Source: Spirochaetales bacterium
GTDB taxonomy: Bacteria; Spirochaetota; Spirochaetia; SZUA-6; RPPD01
Assembly: GCA_016934415.1 (NCBI GenBank)
Contig: JAFGSW010000045.1
Span: forward strand, 1 to 49,706
Reading direction: 5' to 3'
DNA length: 49,706 nt
A model generated the notes under the pieces. It saw only the letters and a program-made list of their open reading frames with translations, did not search any database and was not told the DNA's origin. Below, in pieces: positions 42,465 to 49,706 of the stretch. Each line of letters opens with the position of its first letter. Within the stretch, counting starts at the first letter, position 1. The position numbers and the translations under genes are program-made.

Positions 42465-43268
42465 TCACAACCTGTCAGGCCGATAGATGACGCTGCAGGA
42501 ACTAAAATCGCAGCATCGGCCGGTGCCGGCGAAATTGCGCACCGGTCGGCCGCTCAGCGTGCCGGCAAGAATCCGCTCAACACCGTTCATGAGCTCGTTG
42601 AGCAATGCCTGTGGGAGCGGGACGGTCGTCTCGCGGCCGTGCCCCGGAAAAATCGCGTCGAACGAAAGCCCCTGCAGGCGCCGCAGCCCCGCTGCAAACA
42701 TCGAGAGGGGAGTCGATTCTTCCAGCTGAAGCCAGATGTCCTGCGCCACGGAATCCCCGGTGAACAGCCGACCGCCCTCGCGGTCGAAAAGGACGACCGA
42801 TCCCGGCGAATGCCCGGGTACGGCGATCGCCTCGACGGTGCGCCCGCCCAAGTCGAATGTGTCACCGTCGTTGAGATCCAAAAATTCCGTCCTGGGCTCG
42901 GGGTTCCAGTTTTCCAGGGACATCCCCTGCGGCAGGCGTCGGGAGAGGAACATATCTCTCACCAAACGCCGGTCTTCAGAGTCGAGGGGCGCCGCCATGA
43001 ATCGGTCGGCGGCGTTCAGGTGCACGCGCTGGAATGCGCCGTTGCCCGAGAAATGGTCGGGATGGCCGTGCGTGTTCGCCACCACGAGCGGCAGCGGAGT
43101 AAGAGAGGCGACGAGTGAGGAGAGGTCGCCCACGCCCCAGCCGGTGTCGATGAGGAGAGCGCGTTCGTTCCCGGCGGCGAGATAGATGAGCGATCGCCCG
43201 TGATCGTTGATGAGCCAGGTCCGGTCGTCCAAGGCGACGATGGTGAACCAAGCGTCCGTTCTTCCCAT
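42465..43268 (-). CDS. MBL-fold metallohydrolase
   Basis: 267-residue metallo-beta-lactamase-fold hydrolase. The metal-binding motifs are THGHPDH, PGHSPGS, the Asp in FTGDS and the final GHG. The substrate is not evident; glyoxalase-II-like or lactonase activity is possible. No signal peptide is seen. The last about 20 residues contain RCCDFSSC, three cysteines unusual for the family. The ATG at 43268 has AGGA 9 bases upstream; the GTG at 43295 lacks a binding site. Confidence 0.85.
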   Translation of the reverse strand: MGRTDAWFTIVALDDRTWLINDHGRSLIYLAAGNERALLIDTGWGVGDLSSLVASLTPLPLVVANTHGHPDHFSGNGAFQRVHLNAADRFMAAPLDSEDRRLVRDMFLSRRLPQGMSLENWNPEPRTEFLDLNDGDTFDLGGRTVEAIAVPGHSPGSVVLFDREGGRLFTGDSVAQDIWLQLEESTPLSMFAAGLRRLQGLSFDAIFPGHGRETTVPLPQALLNELMNGVERILAGTLSGRPVRNFAGTGRCCDFSSCSVIYRPDRL

Positions 43269-43334
43269 GGCGGTAAATCCTGACGAATCATACACAATGA
43301 ATCCGGAATACGGAAGAAGGAGGGGAAAGGAAGT

Positions 43335-43445
43335 TCAATCGCGGGGACTCAACTCGATCGAGTGAACGGCGCGCGCGGCCGTATGCCGGTAGGACGCGAT
43401 CCATCGCTCAAGGTCGATCTCGCAGGCGCCGTCGGAGACTCTCAC
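43335..43445 (-). CDS. possible 36-residue ORF or gene remnant
   Basis: GTG-initiated open frame of 36 codons just after the histidine kinase gene on the same strand. Its third codon positions are strongly G/C-biased as in the genes around it, and the peptide (GACEIDLERWIASYRHTA) has a normal composition. There is no good ribosome binding site. It could be a small protein or the 3' end of a lost gene. Low confidence. Confidence 0.3.
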   Translation of the reverse strand: MRVSDGACEIDLERWIASYRHTAARAVHSIELSPRD

Positions 43446-43490
43446 GCGGCAGCCCCGCGGTTTCGGGTTACGACCGTTCGCACGGCCGGT

Positions 43491-46001
43491 CTATACGGAC
43501 CGGACGGGAAGCCGGATGACGAATGTCGCCCCCCGGCCCGGTTCGCCGAAGGCCTTGATACTGCCGCCGTGTTTTTCCACGATTTTCTTGCAGATGGTCA
43601 GCCCGATGCCGGTGCCTTCGGATTTGGATTTCGCCTTCAAGCGCTGAAACAGGCCGAAGATCTTTTCTTCGTACTGCTGCTCGAAACCGATGCCATTGTC
43701 GGAAACGCTTATTTCCAGATAGTCTTCTTTCGCTTCGGCTTTTATTTCGACGACGGGCGGCACCTTGTCCCGGTGATACTTGAGCGCATTACTGATCAGA
43801 TTCTGGAATAACTCCCTCATCTGCAGCGGGTCTGCTGAAATTTTCGGCAATGCGTCGACCTCCACCTTCCCCCGTGTTTCGTGAAGGAGGATTTCCAGAT
43901 CCACCAGGACATCGGCGACGAGCGCGGAAAGATCCACCAAGACGACCGGCTCCCCGCTCGTGCTGACGCGCGAGTACACGAGCAGTCCGTCGATGAGGCT
44001 TTTCATCCGGAGAGCGGCGTTTTGCATCCCTTCGGAATACTTGAGTTCAGCCGGGGAAATTGTGCCCGCCAGCGACGATTGCAGACGTTCGTTGAAAAAA
44101 AAGATTTTACGGAGCGGCTCTTTCAGATCGTGGGACGCGATACGGGTGAAATCCTCAAGCTCTTGGTTTCTTATTTCCAAATTCCCCGCGGTTTGTTGAA
44201 GCGATTCCTCGGCGGACTTCCGCATCATGATGAGCCGATTGATATAGAAGGTCTTGGCGAGCTCCCGCGTCAGGGGCGCGTAGAGCGGCGGCAAACGCTC
44301 GATTTTCTCGTAATAGGGGCTTCCCATCAGGCCGCCGCTGCGGGCGTCGTAGAAGCGCTTCTCCCTCTCGATCTTGCCGAAGATCACGAACCCCAGGCTG
44401 TTTTCGCCGTACGTGACGGGCAAGACGAAACGAATCCGGCTGGAGAAAGCCGAGGTCGAATCGGGGAAAAGACGGTCCGGATTGAAGAAAACGTCCTCAC
44501 TATGCTGTTCCCCCGTCCCGGCATGGATAAACGCGACGACCCTGGCGTCACCGGCGTGCCCGTCTTTCCCGCGGGGTCCGGCGACGGGGAATTCCACGAA
44601 TAGGAAGTCCCGGATATTAAAGACCGGGAACGACCGGTATATCGCCTCCCGGAGGCCGGTCGATTCGACGGTGCCGAAAAGATCCTGGCTGACTTGCGAT
44701 ACCTGGTCGGTTTGTTTCCAGTTCAGGATGAGGTTTTGGAAATTCTGGATCGTCTGCACGTCGCTTATGGAAACCCGCACCTTGTGAAATATCTCCTCCA
44801 ACCGCTCCATATCGGAGCGGGTTTTGCAGATGGCGGAAAAAAACCGCCTGACGCGGGAAAAAAGGTCGTGGCACGACTCGACCTTCATTTTATGCGTCAG
44901 GAACATCCACACGACTTTCTGTACGGCGACGAAGAGGCTCGCATTCTCCTCCCGCTCCGTCAGGAGCTTGAAGATGGAATCCAGACACGCCTCGCATCCG
45001 GAATCGCGGACGTCGAACCCCAAAGGCGACACGAGCGCCTCGAGCTTCCGGAGGCAATCGTTCTTGTACGCGGCGTAATAGGCGGCCGGCGATTGATCGC
45101 TCGCGTCGCGACAGGCAAGGAGGCTGTCATCCGCCGTTCGCATGAGACAGCCGCAGGATTGGCGATGGACGGGCACGCTCGGAATATAATGGACGGCGGG
45201 CGGCAAACCCGCGCGCAGTTCCTCAAGAAGCGCGAACGCCTTGGCGGCGATGACGGCGTAGGGCGGGCGTACGGAGGTGAGAGTCGGGATGACGCACGAT
45301 GCTTCGACGGTGTCGTCGTAGCCGGCCAGCGCGACGTCGTCGGGCACGGTCAGGCCCCGTTTCTCCAACTCGATTTTAACGCCCAACGCCACCAGGTCAT
45401 TGCACGCAATCAGGGCGTCGAAGCGCACGCGGCGTTCGTCGAGCAAAACGCGCACGGCCTCGATTCCGTGCTCCGTCTCGAAGCCGCCGTAGACGACGAG
45501 CGCCGGATCGAACGGCAGTCCGCCGGCTTCAAGCTCCTCCCGGTAGGCGGCGAACCGCTCTGCCGCCCATGTGTTGCCCTCCTTGCCCGCGGCGAACGCG
45601 ATTCGTCTGTACCCATGATCGGCGATGAAATGGCGGACGACCCCGCCCATGCCGATGCGGTTGTCAGTCTGCACGCGCGAATAGCCCTTCGGCGCATTGC
45701 CGATGAATACGATCGGAATGCCCCGATAGCGCTCCAGGGCCCGGCTCGCTTCTTCCAAGTCAAGATAGTTCGTGACCGCGCTGCAGACGATGATGCCGTC
45801 GAATACATCCTTGGTTATTCGCTCGTAGACGACGTTGTTGGCGGCGACGAAAGGGTTGAATTGATCCTTATAAAACGGGCCGCCCACGAAAAAGTAGAGC
45901 TCGGTGTCCCCGTCGGGCAGGGCGGCAATGGCGCCCTCGACGACTTCCTGTTGGTAGGTGGCGATATAGAGGTAGTCGAGGAGAATCGCGATTCGTTTCA
46001 T
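43491..46001 (-). CDS. LacI-type sugar-binding domain fused to histidine kinase
   Basis: 836-residue sensor. Residues 1-290 form a periplasmic-binding-protein-like domain of the LacI/RbsB type (MKRIAILLDYLYIATYQQE at the start, then GIIVCSAVTNYLD, RIAFAAGKEGNTWAAERF, LIACNDLVALGVKIEL and LAGYDDTVEASCVIPTLTSV), without the LacI DNA-binding helices. A linker of about 300 residues follows, partly coiled and GAF-like. The kinase has His624 in IASHDLKEPLRK, the N box NLISNALKYH, DNGIGF and GTGIGL. No signal peptide or membrane segment exists, so it should sense a cytoplasmic sugar. No response regulator is encoded next to it. It lies downstream of a sugar kinase gene, separated by a terminator. 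Confidence 0.9.
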   Translation of the reverse strand: MKRIAILLDYLYIATYQQEVVEGAIAALPDGDTELYFFVGGPFYKDQFNPFVAANNVVYERITKDVFDGIIVCSAVTNYLDLEEASRALERYRGIPIVFIGNAPKGYSRVQTDNRIGMGGVVRHFIADHGYRRIAFAAGKEGNTWAAERFAAYREELEAGGLPFDPALVVYGGFETEHGIEAVRVLLDERRVRFDALIACNDLVALGVKIELEKRGLTVPDDVALAGYDDTVEASCVIPTLTSVRPPYAVIAAKAFALLEELRAGLPPAVHYIPSVPVHRQSCGCLMRTADDSLLACRDASDQSPAAYYAAYKNDCLRKLEALVSPLGFDVRDSGCEACLDSIFKLLTEREENASLFVAVQKVVWMFLTHKMKVESCHDLFSRVRRFFSAICKTRSDMERLEEIFHKVRVSISDVQTIQNFQNLILNWKQTDQVSQVSQDLFGTVESTGLREAIYRSFPVFNIRDFLFVEFPVAGPRGKDGHAGDARVVAFIHAGTGEQHSEDVFFNPDRLFPDSTSAFSSRIRFVLPVTYGENSLGFVIFGKIEREKRFYDARSGGLMGSPYYEKIERLPPLYAPLTRELAKTFYINRLIMMRKSAEESLQQTAGNLEIRNQELEDFTRIASHDLKEPLRKIFFFNERLQSSLAGTISPAELKYSEGMQNAALRMKSLIDGLLVYSRVSTSGEPVVLVDLSALVADVLVDLEILLHETRGKVEVDALPKISADPLQMRELFQNLISNALKYHRDKVPPVVEIKAEAKEDYLEISVSDNGIGFEQQYEEKIFGLFQRLKAKSKSEGTGIGLTICKKIVEKHGGSIKAFGEPGRGATFVIRLPVRSV

Positions 46002-46176
46002 ACCGTCCTACAATCGCCGCTCAAGCGTGCGATCGATCGTTATCCCCGGGACCGAACGGCGAATTTGTCGGGGGTTTCGCCGACCAACGCCCCACTCGGT
46101 CGTATCTCCATCGGTGACGACATGCTCAATGGTATATGATTGTCGTGCGGATTTCCAATGACTCGCCGGTGCGCCC

Positions 46177-46201
46177 AAAAAAAACCCCGCCCGGCCCGGA
46201 G
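46177..46201 (-). terminator. probable Rho-independent terminator after the sugar kinase
   Basis: On the minus strand a short GC-rich stem (46201-46197 with 46189-46185, 7-base loop) is followed by eight T (46184-46177). It lies 30 bases after the stop of the PfkB-family gene and would insulate the histidine kinase gene. Confidence 0.6.
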
Positions 46202-46231
46202 GTGGATCATTCGGGTATATCAACGATTAAC

Positions 46232-47311
46232 TTACCTGTTCACCCTCGCATTGCCCTCCCACACGGTCCAGACTTCCTGCTCATCCGCCGGCTGCGCGTA
46301 ATCGGTGAGGAATGTCGTCGCGAGCGCGCCCGTGGCCCAGCCGAACCGGATCCACTTTTCGGACTCCCAGCCCCGCAGTATCCCGTAAAGCATGCCGCCG
46401 ACGAACGCGTCGCCCCCGCCGATGCGGTCGAGCACCCCTATTTCGCGGGGCTCGACGACGTACCATTCGCCGCCGGCGAGCATGATCGCCCCCCACAAGT
46501 GACGATTGACGGAGATCACTTCGCGCAGGGTGGTGGCGAAAACCGAATCTTTCGGATACGCCTTGACGACTCGGCCGATCATCTCCTTGAAGCCGCCGAT
46601 CTTCGCGGTCAGATCCCTGCCGCCGGCCTCCGGTCCCTCGATCCCGAGGCAGAGTTGGAAATCCTCCTCATTGCCCACGAGGATGTCGGCCAGGCTCGCG
46701 ATCTCGGAGAAGACCGCCCGCAGCTTTACTTCGCGTCCCTTCCAGAACGAGGCGCGGTAGTTCAAGTCGAAGGAGATCCGCGTTCCGTGTTTTTTGGCGA
46801 CGCGCGCGATATCGAGGCAGAACCGGCTCGTCTCCGGGGAGAGGGCGGCGATGAGCCCGGACATATGGACCAGCCGCACGCCCTCCCGGCCGAAAATCCG
46901 CTCGAGGTCGAAGTCTTTGGCGTCGAGCGTCCGTCCGACCTCGCCGGCGCGGTCGTTGTGCACTCGGGGCGCGCGCGGCCCAAAGCCGGAATCCGCGATA
47001 TTGAACTGGTGGCGGAATCCCCAAGGCCCGCCCTGCGGAACTTCCTTCCCCTCGAAGCTCATGTGCCGGGCCGCCAGATTATCCTTGATGATCCGGGCGA
47101 TGGGACTGCCCTGGACGAAGGTTGTGAGCACCTTGACCGACTGACCGAGGTAGGACGATATGCTCGCCACGTTCGTTTCGGCGCTCGTCACCGTGAGCTT
47201 GAACGTGTCGCTCGAACGTACGGGTTGAGTGGCGGCCGGGGTGAGTCTGACGCCCATGCTCGTCGGCACGAGCATTGCCCAGGTGAAATCGTTTCTCAAC
47301 TCCAGCATCAT
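46232..47311 (-). CDS. PfkB-family sugar kinase (2-keto-3-deoxygluconate kinase-like)
   Basis: 359-residue ribokinase-fold kinase. The PfkB C-terminal signature with the catalytic Asp is GVLDRIGGGDAFVGGML, and the N-terminal substrate region contains TSAETNVASISSYLG. Long conserved stretches (GGPWGFRHQFNIADSGFGPR, FDLNYRASFWKGRE and DILVGNEEDFQL) place it in a PfkB subgroup usually annotated as 2-keto-3-deoxygluconate kinase. That fits a galacturonate route ending in KDPG. ATG 47311 has AAGGAG 7 bases upstream; a frame up to 47359 has none. A possible promoter (TAGACA, 15 bases, TATACA) lies at 47360-47386. Substrate is inferred. Confidence 0.82.
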   Translation of the reverse strand: MMLELRNDFTWAMLVPTSMGVRLTPAATQPVRSSDTFKLTVTSAETNVASISSYLGQSVKVLTTFVQGSPIARIIKDNLAARHMSFEGKEVPQGGPWGFRHQFNIADSGFGPRAPRVHNDRAGEVGRTLDAKDFDLERIFGREGVRLVHMSGLIAALSPETSRFCLDIARVAKKHGTRISFDLNYRASFWKGREVKLRAVFSEIASLADILVGNEEDFQLCLGIEGPEAGGRDLTAKIGGFKEMIGRVVKAYPKDSVFATTLREVISVNRHLWGAIMLAGGEWYVVEPREIGVLDRIGGGDAFVGGMLYGILRGWESEKWIRFGWATGALATTFLTDYAQPADEQEVWTVWEGNARVNR

Positions 47312-47437
47312 ACGGAATCTCCTTGCGACTGAATTGCATCGGAACGGAAACTGATCCAATGTATATGCGATAAATAAGAATGTCTAATGGCATCTCCCCG
47401 AGCAGTCGATTGAAAAACCTCAATTTTAAAAAGCCGA

Positions 47438-47869
47438 TTACACGTCCAGCACCACAGTGGCCGAATAGCCCGCCGCCGTCCGCTCTAATCGAAAATGATG
47501 AAGCGTCACGGCCTTGACGTCCGTCCCCGGCTCATGCCGGGAGCGGTCGTACGTTTCTCCCGCCAGTCTCGCCCGAAGCCGGAAGATGTTTTCAGTTTCG
47601 GTAATCGAAAGCTCATCGACCGATAGCAAGAGTCCCTCTGAGTCCTTGAAAAAGAGCGCTTCACTTAAAAAGGCGATGAGGAGAAGCTCGAGTGACTTGT
47701 TCTCCAAATCAACGGTCTTCATCGTCCTTTTTTCAAGCGGTCCCCCGTCCTCGATCATAACGTCGAGCAAGGCCTGCCAGGCGGAGACGAAGAGCTCCTC
47801 CCGATTCCGGCCCGAAGCCTCGAAGGCGACGTCGGCCCGGGTGATGTCGTCACGGAAGAGGTACGGCAT
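47438..47869 (-). CDS. archease, RtcB activator
   Basis: 143-residue archease, which speeds guanylylation and multiple turnover of the RNA ligase RtcB. The N-terminal metal-binding region reads ITRADVAFEASG (usual form HTADV) and the end is the typical KAVTLHHF...YSATVVLDV with its acidic residue. It starts 4 bases after the stop of rtcB, so both are translated from one message. Confidence 0.9.
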   Translation of the reverse strand: MPYLFRDDITRADVAFEASGRNREELFVSAWQALLDVMIEDGGPLEKRTMKTVDLENKSLELLLIAFLSEALFFKDSEGLLLSVDELSITETENIFRLRARLAGETYDRSRHEPGTDVKAVTLHHFRLERTAAGYSATVVLDV

Positions 47870-47873
47870 GCGG

Positions 47874-49322
47874 CTATCCCTTGATAGTGCCGATGGGTAT
47901 GAGTTTGGCCACGCGCCGGCTTAAGGAAGCCGCGTCCGCGGTCCGCACCACCTCGTCGATGTTCTTGTACGCCGCCCCCGCTTCTTCCGCCAGCCCGGAG
48001 TAGGAGGCGCAGCGGACGACGATACCCCGCTCCCGCATCCGGCGCGCCAGTTCGCGGCCGTCGAATTTCTTCTTCGCCTGGCGCCTGCCCATCACCCTTC
48101 CCGACCCGTGCGCGGTGGTGAAGAAGGTCTCAGCCCCGCCGGACGAACCCGCGAGCAGGTACGAGCCGGTCTCCATGCTGCCCCCGATGATCACGGGCTG
48201 GCCGGTCTCCCGGTACTCGGCGGGCAGACCGGGCATGCCCGGGGCGAAGGCGCGCGTCGCCCCCTTGCGGTGCACGAGGAGCGGTCGTTCTTTCCCGCCG
48301 ACAACGTGCGTCTCCAGCTTGGCGGTGTTGTGCGTCACGTCGTAGATCTGCTCGAGGCCCAGCTCGCGCTCGGTTTTCCCGAAAACGTCGCAGAACACCT
48401 CCCGCACGCCGTGGATGATAAGCTGGCGGTTGACGAACGCCATGTTCACCGCGCACTGCATCGCGGAGAAATACGCCCGCCCTTCCTCCGAGGCGAAAGG
48501 CGCGCAGGCGAGCTGCCGGTCGTTGACCCGGATGCCGTATTTTCCCCCCATGACCCCCAGGAATTTCATGAGATAATCCTGGGCCACCTGGTGGCCGAAC
48601 CCGCGGCTGCCGCAGTGGATCATGACGACCACCTGATTCGGCCGGTCAAGGCCGAAGGTGCGCGCCAGTCTCCCGTCGTGGACGTTCTCGGCCCGCGCCA
48701 CCTGCACCTCGAGGTAGTGGTTGCCGGAGCCGAGGCTGCCGTTCTGCTTGTAACCGCGCTCGATCGCCCTCTCGCTCACGGTGGTCGCGTCGGCGCGGTC
48801 CATGCGGCCGCCCTCCTCGGTCCGTTCCAGATCGCGGCTCGTGGCGTACCCTTTCCTGCGGCACCACGCCATGCCCTCTTCGATGAGTTCGCGGAACTCG
48901 TCCCTGGTTACGCTCACGAGACCGCCGCTCCCCGTGCCGGTGGGAATGCGGCGGAACAGCCCGTCGACAAGCTCCTCGAGGCGGGGCCGCACCTCCTCCT
49001 CAGTGAGCGAGGTCCGCAGAAGACGCATGCCGCAGTTGATGTCGAAACCGATGCCGCCCGGGGAAATGATTCCGGTTTCCGGATCGAAGGCGGCCGCCCC
49101 GCCGATGGGAAAGCCGTAGCCCGAATGGCCGTCGGGCATGCACAAAGCGAAATTGACGATCCCCGGCAAGCAGGCGACATTGGTGATCTGTTCAAAAACG
49201 GCCCCTTCCATGCCGCGGAGGAGTTTTTCCGAGGCATAGATTCGCGCCGGCACCCGCATGCCGTTTTTTCGGTTGAGGGGGATTTCCCACAGGACGTCGC
49301 TGATCTTTTTCAATGCTTCCAT
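47874..49322 (-). CDS. rtcB: RtcB tRNA-splicing/RNA-repair ligase
   Basis: 482-residue RtcB, which joins 2',3'-cyclic phosphate or 3'-phosphate ends to 5'-OH ends using GTP and Mn2+. Family landmarks are PDGHSGYGFPIGG, the metal-binding GFDINCGMR (Asp94, Cys97), GSLGSGNHYLE, the guanylylated His405 in TTAHGSGRVMGR and the C-terminal YKNIDEVV. AGGA lies 7 bases before the ATG. In bacteria it works in RNA repair; the sigma-54 regulator RtcR found in some operons is absent here, whereas archease is present. Confidence 0.97.
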   Translation of the reverse strand: MEALKKISDVLWEIPLNRKNGMRVPARIYASEKLLRGMEGAVFEQITNVACLPGIVNFALCMPDGHSGYGFPIGGAAAFDPETGIISPGGIGFDINCGMRLLRTSLTEEEVRPRLEELVDGLFRRIPTGTGSGGLVSVTRDEFRELIEEGMAWCRRKGYATSRDLERTEEGGRMDRADATTVSERAIERGYKQNGSLGSGNHYLEVQVARAENVHDGRLARTFGLDRPNQVVVMIHCGSRGFGHQVAQDYLMKFLGVMGGKYGIRVNDRQLACAPFASEEGRAYFSAMQCAVNMAFVNRQLIIHGVREVFCDVFGKTERELGLEQIYDVTHNTAKLETHVVGGKERPLLVHRKGATRAFAPGMPGLPAEYRETGQPVIIGGSMETGSYLLAGSSGGAETFFTTAHGSGRVMGRRQAKKKFDGRELARRMRERGIVVRCASYSGLAEEAGAAYKNIDEVVRTADAASLSRRVAKLIPIGTIKG

Positions 49323-49496
49323 TTCGTTTTCCTCTTGTCCGGTTCATCTTCAAAGATAATGGATACCAATTCGAAAAAGCAACGACTTCGTTCCCTCCCG
49401 GCCGCTCCTCTCCTCCCCGGCCCGACACGGAAACGGCGCGCCAAAGTTCGAGTAATGTCGGACCGCAGTTGCGAGGACGACTTCAACCGCCATTGG

Positions 49497-49512
49497 TGTA
49501 AAAATAATTACA
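49497..49512. promoter_or_regulatory. possible operator upstream of the ABC permease
   Basis: TGTAA (49497-49501) and TTACA (49508-49512) form a dyad with a 6-base spacer in an AT-rich island about 80 bases before the permease gene. Such a site would suit a GntR- or LacI-type sugar regulator. The arms are short, so chance is possible. Confidence 0.35.
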
Positions 49513-49590
49513 AAAGACCGATTCGTATTTCCGGCCGGTCACCGGGACACTGAAGGGAGCGCCCGGGAGCCCGTCACGAGGAGGTGCCGT

Positions 49591-49706
49591 ATGCCGCGCT
49601 TGCGCAAAGAATCCCTTTTACAAAAACTCTGGAACCAAAAAATCCTCATCCTGATGTCAGTCCCGTTCGTCATGTGGCTCATCCTTTTCCGCTACGTTCC
49701 GCTCAC
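49591..49706 (+). CDS. sugar ABC transporter permease, LplB-like (5' part only)
   Basis: The gene runs off the window after 38 complete codons. The visible part has a basic N-terminus and a first membrane segment (ILILMSVPFVMWLILF) followed by RYVPL, the usual opening of LplB-type permeases that import oligosaccharides. GAGGAGG just before the ATG is a strong ribosome binding site. The partner permease and binding protein are presumably beyond the window. It is divergent from rtcB. Confidence 0.8.
   Translation, partial: MPRLRKESLLQKLWNQKILILMSVPFVMWLILFRYVPL

Noticed and set aside
44694..46139. 481-residue plus-strand frame opposite the histidine kinase gene
   Set aside because: Antisense shadow; the kinase frame carries all family motifs.
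48108..49553. 481-residue plus-strand frame opposite rtcB
   Set aside because: Antisense shadow; the rtcB frame is unmistakable.

Overview
The window looks like a stretch of chromosome from a free-living, saccharolytic, Gram-negative bacterium with high GC content, most likely a member of the Spirochaetota. This is inferred from gene content, not from a marker gene. The clues are an outer-membrane beta-barrel with a LolA-like partner, many signal peptides and lipoprotein signals, a LacI-type sugar-binding domain fused to a histidine kinase, an LplB-type permease, a DUF6062 protein and several LVIVD-repeat proteins. No rRNA, tRNA, CRISPR array, IS element or phage gene was seen.

Layout. 71-3023: an HtrA-type secreted protease, a lipoprotein and a secreted coiled-coil protein with a glycan-binding C-terminus behind a near-consensus promoter. 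3156-5997: two intracellular glycosidases, a GH4 enzyme with the CHEV motif of alpha-galacturonidases and a GH10 xylanase. 6105-12551: a consensus promoter followed by a VTC-type polyphosphate polymerase, a DUF4956 membrane protein, a lamin-tail-like secreted protein, a LamG plus GH39-like protein whose acid/base glutamate is missing, and a CotH-kinase lipoprotein. I consider this the most interesting system here. 12875-15587: a lipoprotein and two small membrane proteins.

15612-18974 (minus): a PadR-led operon (PadR, HAAS/DUF4097 protein, two SDR oxidoreductases) with a 9-bp inverted repeat over its promoter. 19122-25291: a ParB-like protein overlapping a metallophosphoesterase, an M16 peptidase lipoprotein, and CreD. 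25420-32157: a CsgG-like protein, then a TetR-controlled envelope operon (TetR, RND exporter, LolA-like protein, outer-membrane barrel) ending in a strong terminator. 32270-36643: small membrane proteins and lipoproteins, a methyltransferase, two overlapping LVIVD-repeat genes and a DUF6062 protein.

36828-39394: polyol (xylitol-type) dehydrogenase and xylulokinase as a coupled pair. 39487-42288: an accessory patch with an Xre-RES toxin-antitoxin pair and its operator, an Imm11-like orphan, a structured non-coding stretch and a 48-residue YHS protein. 42465-49706: an MBL-fold hydrolase, the sugar-sensing histidine kinase, a PfkB-family (KDG kinase-like) sugar kinase, archease and RtcB, and the start of a sugar ABC permease gene cut by the window edge.

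How it fits together: galacturonidase, GH10 xylanase, polyol dehydrogenase, xylulokinase, KDG kinase-like enzyme, sugar-binding kinase and sugar ABC permease all point to uptake and breakdown of plant cell-wall oligosaccharides (pectin and xylan). The genes are spread over the window rather than in one locus. Much of the rest serves the cell envelope.
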